Source of the DNA: Streptomyces sp. TBY4
GTDB lineage: Bacteria > Actinomycetota > Actinomycetes > Streptomycetales > Streptomycetaceae
Length of the DNA stretch: 64,000 nucleotides
Direction of reading: 5' to 3'
Assembly: GCF_024213195.1 (NCBI RefSeq)
Contig: NZ_JANAVF010000006.1
Location: 1 to 64,000, forward strand
Part shown: positions 62,814 through 64,000 of the stretch, in pieces
Numbering within the stretch: the stretch's first letter is position 1
How the letters are laid out: every line of letters starts with the position of its first letter
The notes under the pieces: generated by a model
What the model saw: the letters and a program-made list of their open reading frames with translations, nothing else
Told to the model about the DNA's origin: nothing
Databases searched by the model: none
Made by a program: the position numbers and the translations under genes

Positions 62814-64000
62814 GCGGATCGCTCTGGCTCAAGCCGCCCGGCCCGGACGGGGCCTGGGTGCCCGTCGGCCACGCAGCGGCCGCCGGCCGCGGCACGGCGC
62901 CCGCCGCGGCCGCCGCCGACGCCCTGCCCGGCATCCCCCGGCCGCGCCGCGAAGGACATGAAGGACGCGACGGACAAGACGGGCGTGACGGGCCGGCCCC
63001 CGACCCGATGGACGAACTCGCCGAACGCCTCGACGGGTTCATCGCCGCCGCCGTCCACCCCGACGAGATCGCCGCCGTCCTGGAATCCGACGGGATGACT
63101 GACGAGCACATCCGCCTCGCCTACGGGCGCCAGGACTCCTTCGGCCTCGCCGAGGAGCTCTACGCCCGGGTGCCCCGCTCCTTCCCGGAGCCCGACCGGG
63201 TCCCCGACCCCTGGAAGGTCCCCCTCACCGCCTGCCTCCTGCGCGGGCTGATCTTCGCCCTGCCCGGCCTCGCCTACCTGCTGGGCGCCCCCCTCCTGGA
63301 GGGGCCGCAGGACCGGCTGGGGCTGCCCGCCGGGACGCTCACCCTGCTCGCCGGGGCCCTCATCGGCTGGGTCTGGGACCAGACCCTGTCCCACCGCGCC
63401 TACTCCTGGCTCGGCCTCGGCGACCGGGCCGCCGCCGGGCGGACCCTGCTCGCCGGAGCCCCCGCGGGGGCCCTCCTGGGCACCGCCGCCGCGCTCGCGG
63501 TACCCGGCGGGCCCCCCTTCTCCTACGCCTTCGCCGCCGGTCAGGCCCTGTACGTCGGGGCCGCCACCGTCCTGCTCGTCCTCGGGCGGGAGCGGCTGCT
63601 CCTGGCCGCGCTCGCACCGATGGCCGCCGGGGCGCTGCTCTCCCTCGCCCTGGAACTGCCCGTCCCCGTCCGGGTGTTCCTGCTGGCGGTCTCCCTCCTG
63701 GCCGCCTGCGCGCTGGCCGTACGGGAACTGCCGCTGGCCGACGGCGTACGGGCCCTCGTGCTCCGCGTCCGCGGCTGGACGCAGCACCGGCCGGGCGAAC
63801 GCGGCCCGGTGCGCTGGCAGATGCTGCGCGGCGCCGAGGAGGAGTACGGGCCGCGCGGGCCCCGGCTGGCGGACTCCGTCCCCTACGGGGTGTTCGGCCT
63901 CGGCACCGGTCTGCTCGTGCTGTACGCCGCCCTCGGGGAGGTGCTCGCCGGCGGCCCCGCCGAGGCGGTCGCCGCCCCCTCGGCGGTGGCGCTCACCCTC
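62810..64000 (+). CDS. Multipass membrane protein coupled to PelF (3' end outside the window)
   Basis: An open frame of 397 codons from GTG 62810 to the window edge with no stop. The start overlaps the PelF stop as GTGA. The first 130 residues are soluble and acidic (for example DPMDELAERLDGFIAAAVHPDEI). From about residue 135 on, about eight membrane segments follow (ACLLRGLIFALPGLAYLLG first). A soluble stretch (WQMLRGAEEEYGPRGPRLADSVPYG) comes before the last segment seen. It takes the place that PelG, the Wzx-like membrane partner of PelF, has in known pel clusters; the soluble head is not typical of PelG, so it may be a fusion or an unrelated exporter. Confidence 0.8.
   Translation, partial: MSGSLWLKPPGPDGAWVPVGHAAAAGRGTAPAAAAADALPGIPRPRREGHEGRDGQDGRDGPAPDPMDELAERLDGFIAAAVHPDEIAAVLESDGMTDEHIRLAYGRQDSFGLAEELYARVPRSFPEPDRVPDPWKVPLTACLLRGLIFALPGLAYLLGAPLLEGPQDRLGLPAGTLTLLAGALIGWVWDQTLSHRAYSWLGLGDRAAAGRTLLAGAPAGALLGTAAALAVPGGPPFSYAFAAGQALYVGAATVLLVLGRERLLLAALAPMAAGALLSLALELPVPVRVFLLAVSLLAACALAVRELPLADGVRALVLRVRGWTQHRPGERGPVRWQMLRGAEEEYGPRGPRLADSVPYGVFGLGTGLLVLYAALGEVLAGGPAEAVAAPSAVALTL

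Noticed and set aside
1..64000. tRNA or rRNA genes
   Set aside because: Scanning by eye gave no cloverleaf with the usual GTTCGA-type T-loop and no rRNA-like stretch; a tRNAscan run would settle this.

Overview
This is very GC-rich actinobacterial DNA, almost certainly a Streptomyces chromosome. Codon third positions are G/C-saturated, which is why nearly every gene is mirrored by long antisense ORFs. GTG and TTG starts are common. The window carries both glutamine synthetases (glnII and glnA), lipB-lipA, the E1/E2/E3 keto-acid dehydrogenase genes, pepA and a starch-degrading amylase-pullulanase pair. From memory, this order matches, inverted, the S. coelicolor core region from about SCO2179 (pepA) to SCO2228. 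No rRNA, tRNA or CRISPR was seen.

Layout. 0-8 kb: a non-coding leader with a MalR-type operator, then secreted alpha-amylase and a giant two-domain pullulanase. 8-12.4 kb: a minus-strand cluster (AraC-type regulator; translationally coupled ferritin-like hydrolase and ferredoxin reductase; TetR; GNAT). 12.6-17 kb: a small secreted protein, a hairpin-rich convergent junction, a sigma-like membrane protein and a broken TnpB-type gene. 17-21 kb: a tyrosine phosphatase, a rhomboid-like membrane protein and a Met/His-rich plus PepSY membrane pair. 21-26.6 kb: a Ser/Thr kinase, a GlnRII-like regulator, two microORFs, glnII with a four-half-site GlnR box, and an oxidoreductase. 26.6-37.2 kb: miscellaneous conserved genes, ending with an NsdA-like HTH/TPR regulator and a zinc-ribbon protein. 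37-44.7 kb: lipB-lipA, small genes, glnA with its GlnR box, a TetR/SDR pair and a DUF4240 protein. 44.8-58.8 kb: aceE, its GntR neighbour, an inserted caspase-STAND-TPR plus LCAT-like lipase pair, E2 (two lipoyl domains), E3 and pepA. 59-64 kb: a Pel-like exopolysaccharide locus (deacetylase, PelF, and a membrane protein cut off by the window edge).

How it fits together. lipB and lipA make the lipoyl cofactor needed by the E2 encoded 15 kb away. glnA and glnII share GlnR control and sit near a GlnRII-like gene. Amylase and pullulanase together debranch and hydrolyse starch outside the cell under apparent MalR control.

The most exciting content is at 48.46-53.68 kb. Two overlapping minus-strand genes, an LCAT-type lipase and a caspase-like/STAND NTPase/TPR protein, sit between the E2 terminator and the GntR/aceE unit. 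The architecture is that of a self-limiting conflict (abortive-infection-type) system. Second is the Pel-like locus at the right edge. Third is a TnpB gene with a deletion between its RuvC motifs, lying immediately upstream of another gene.
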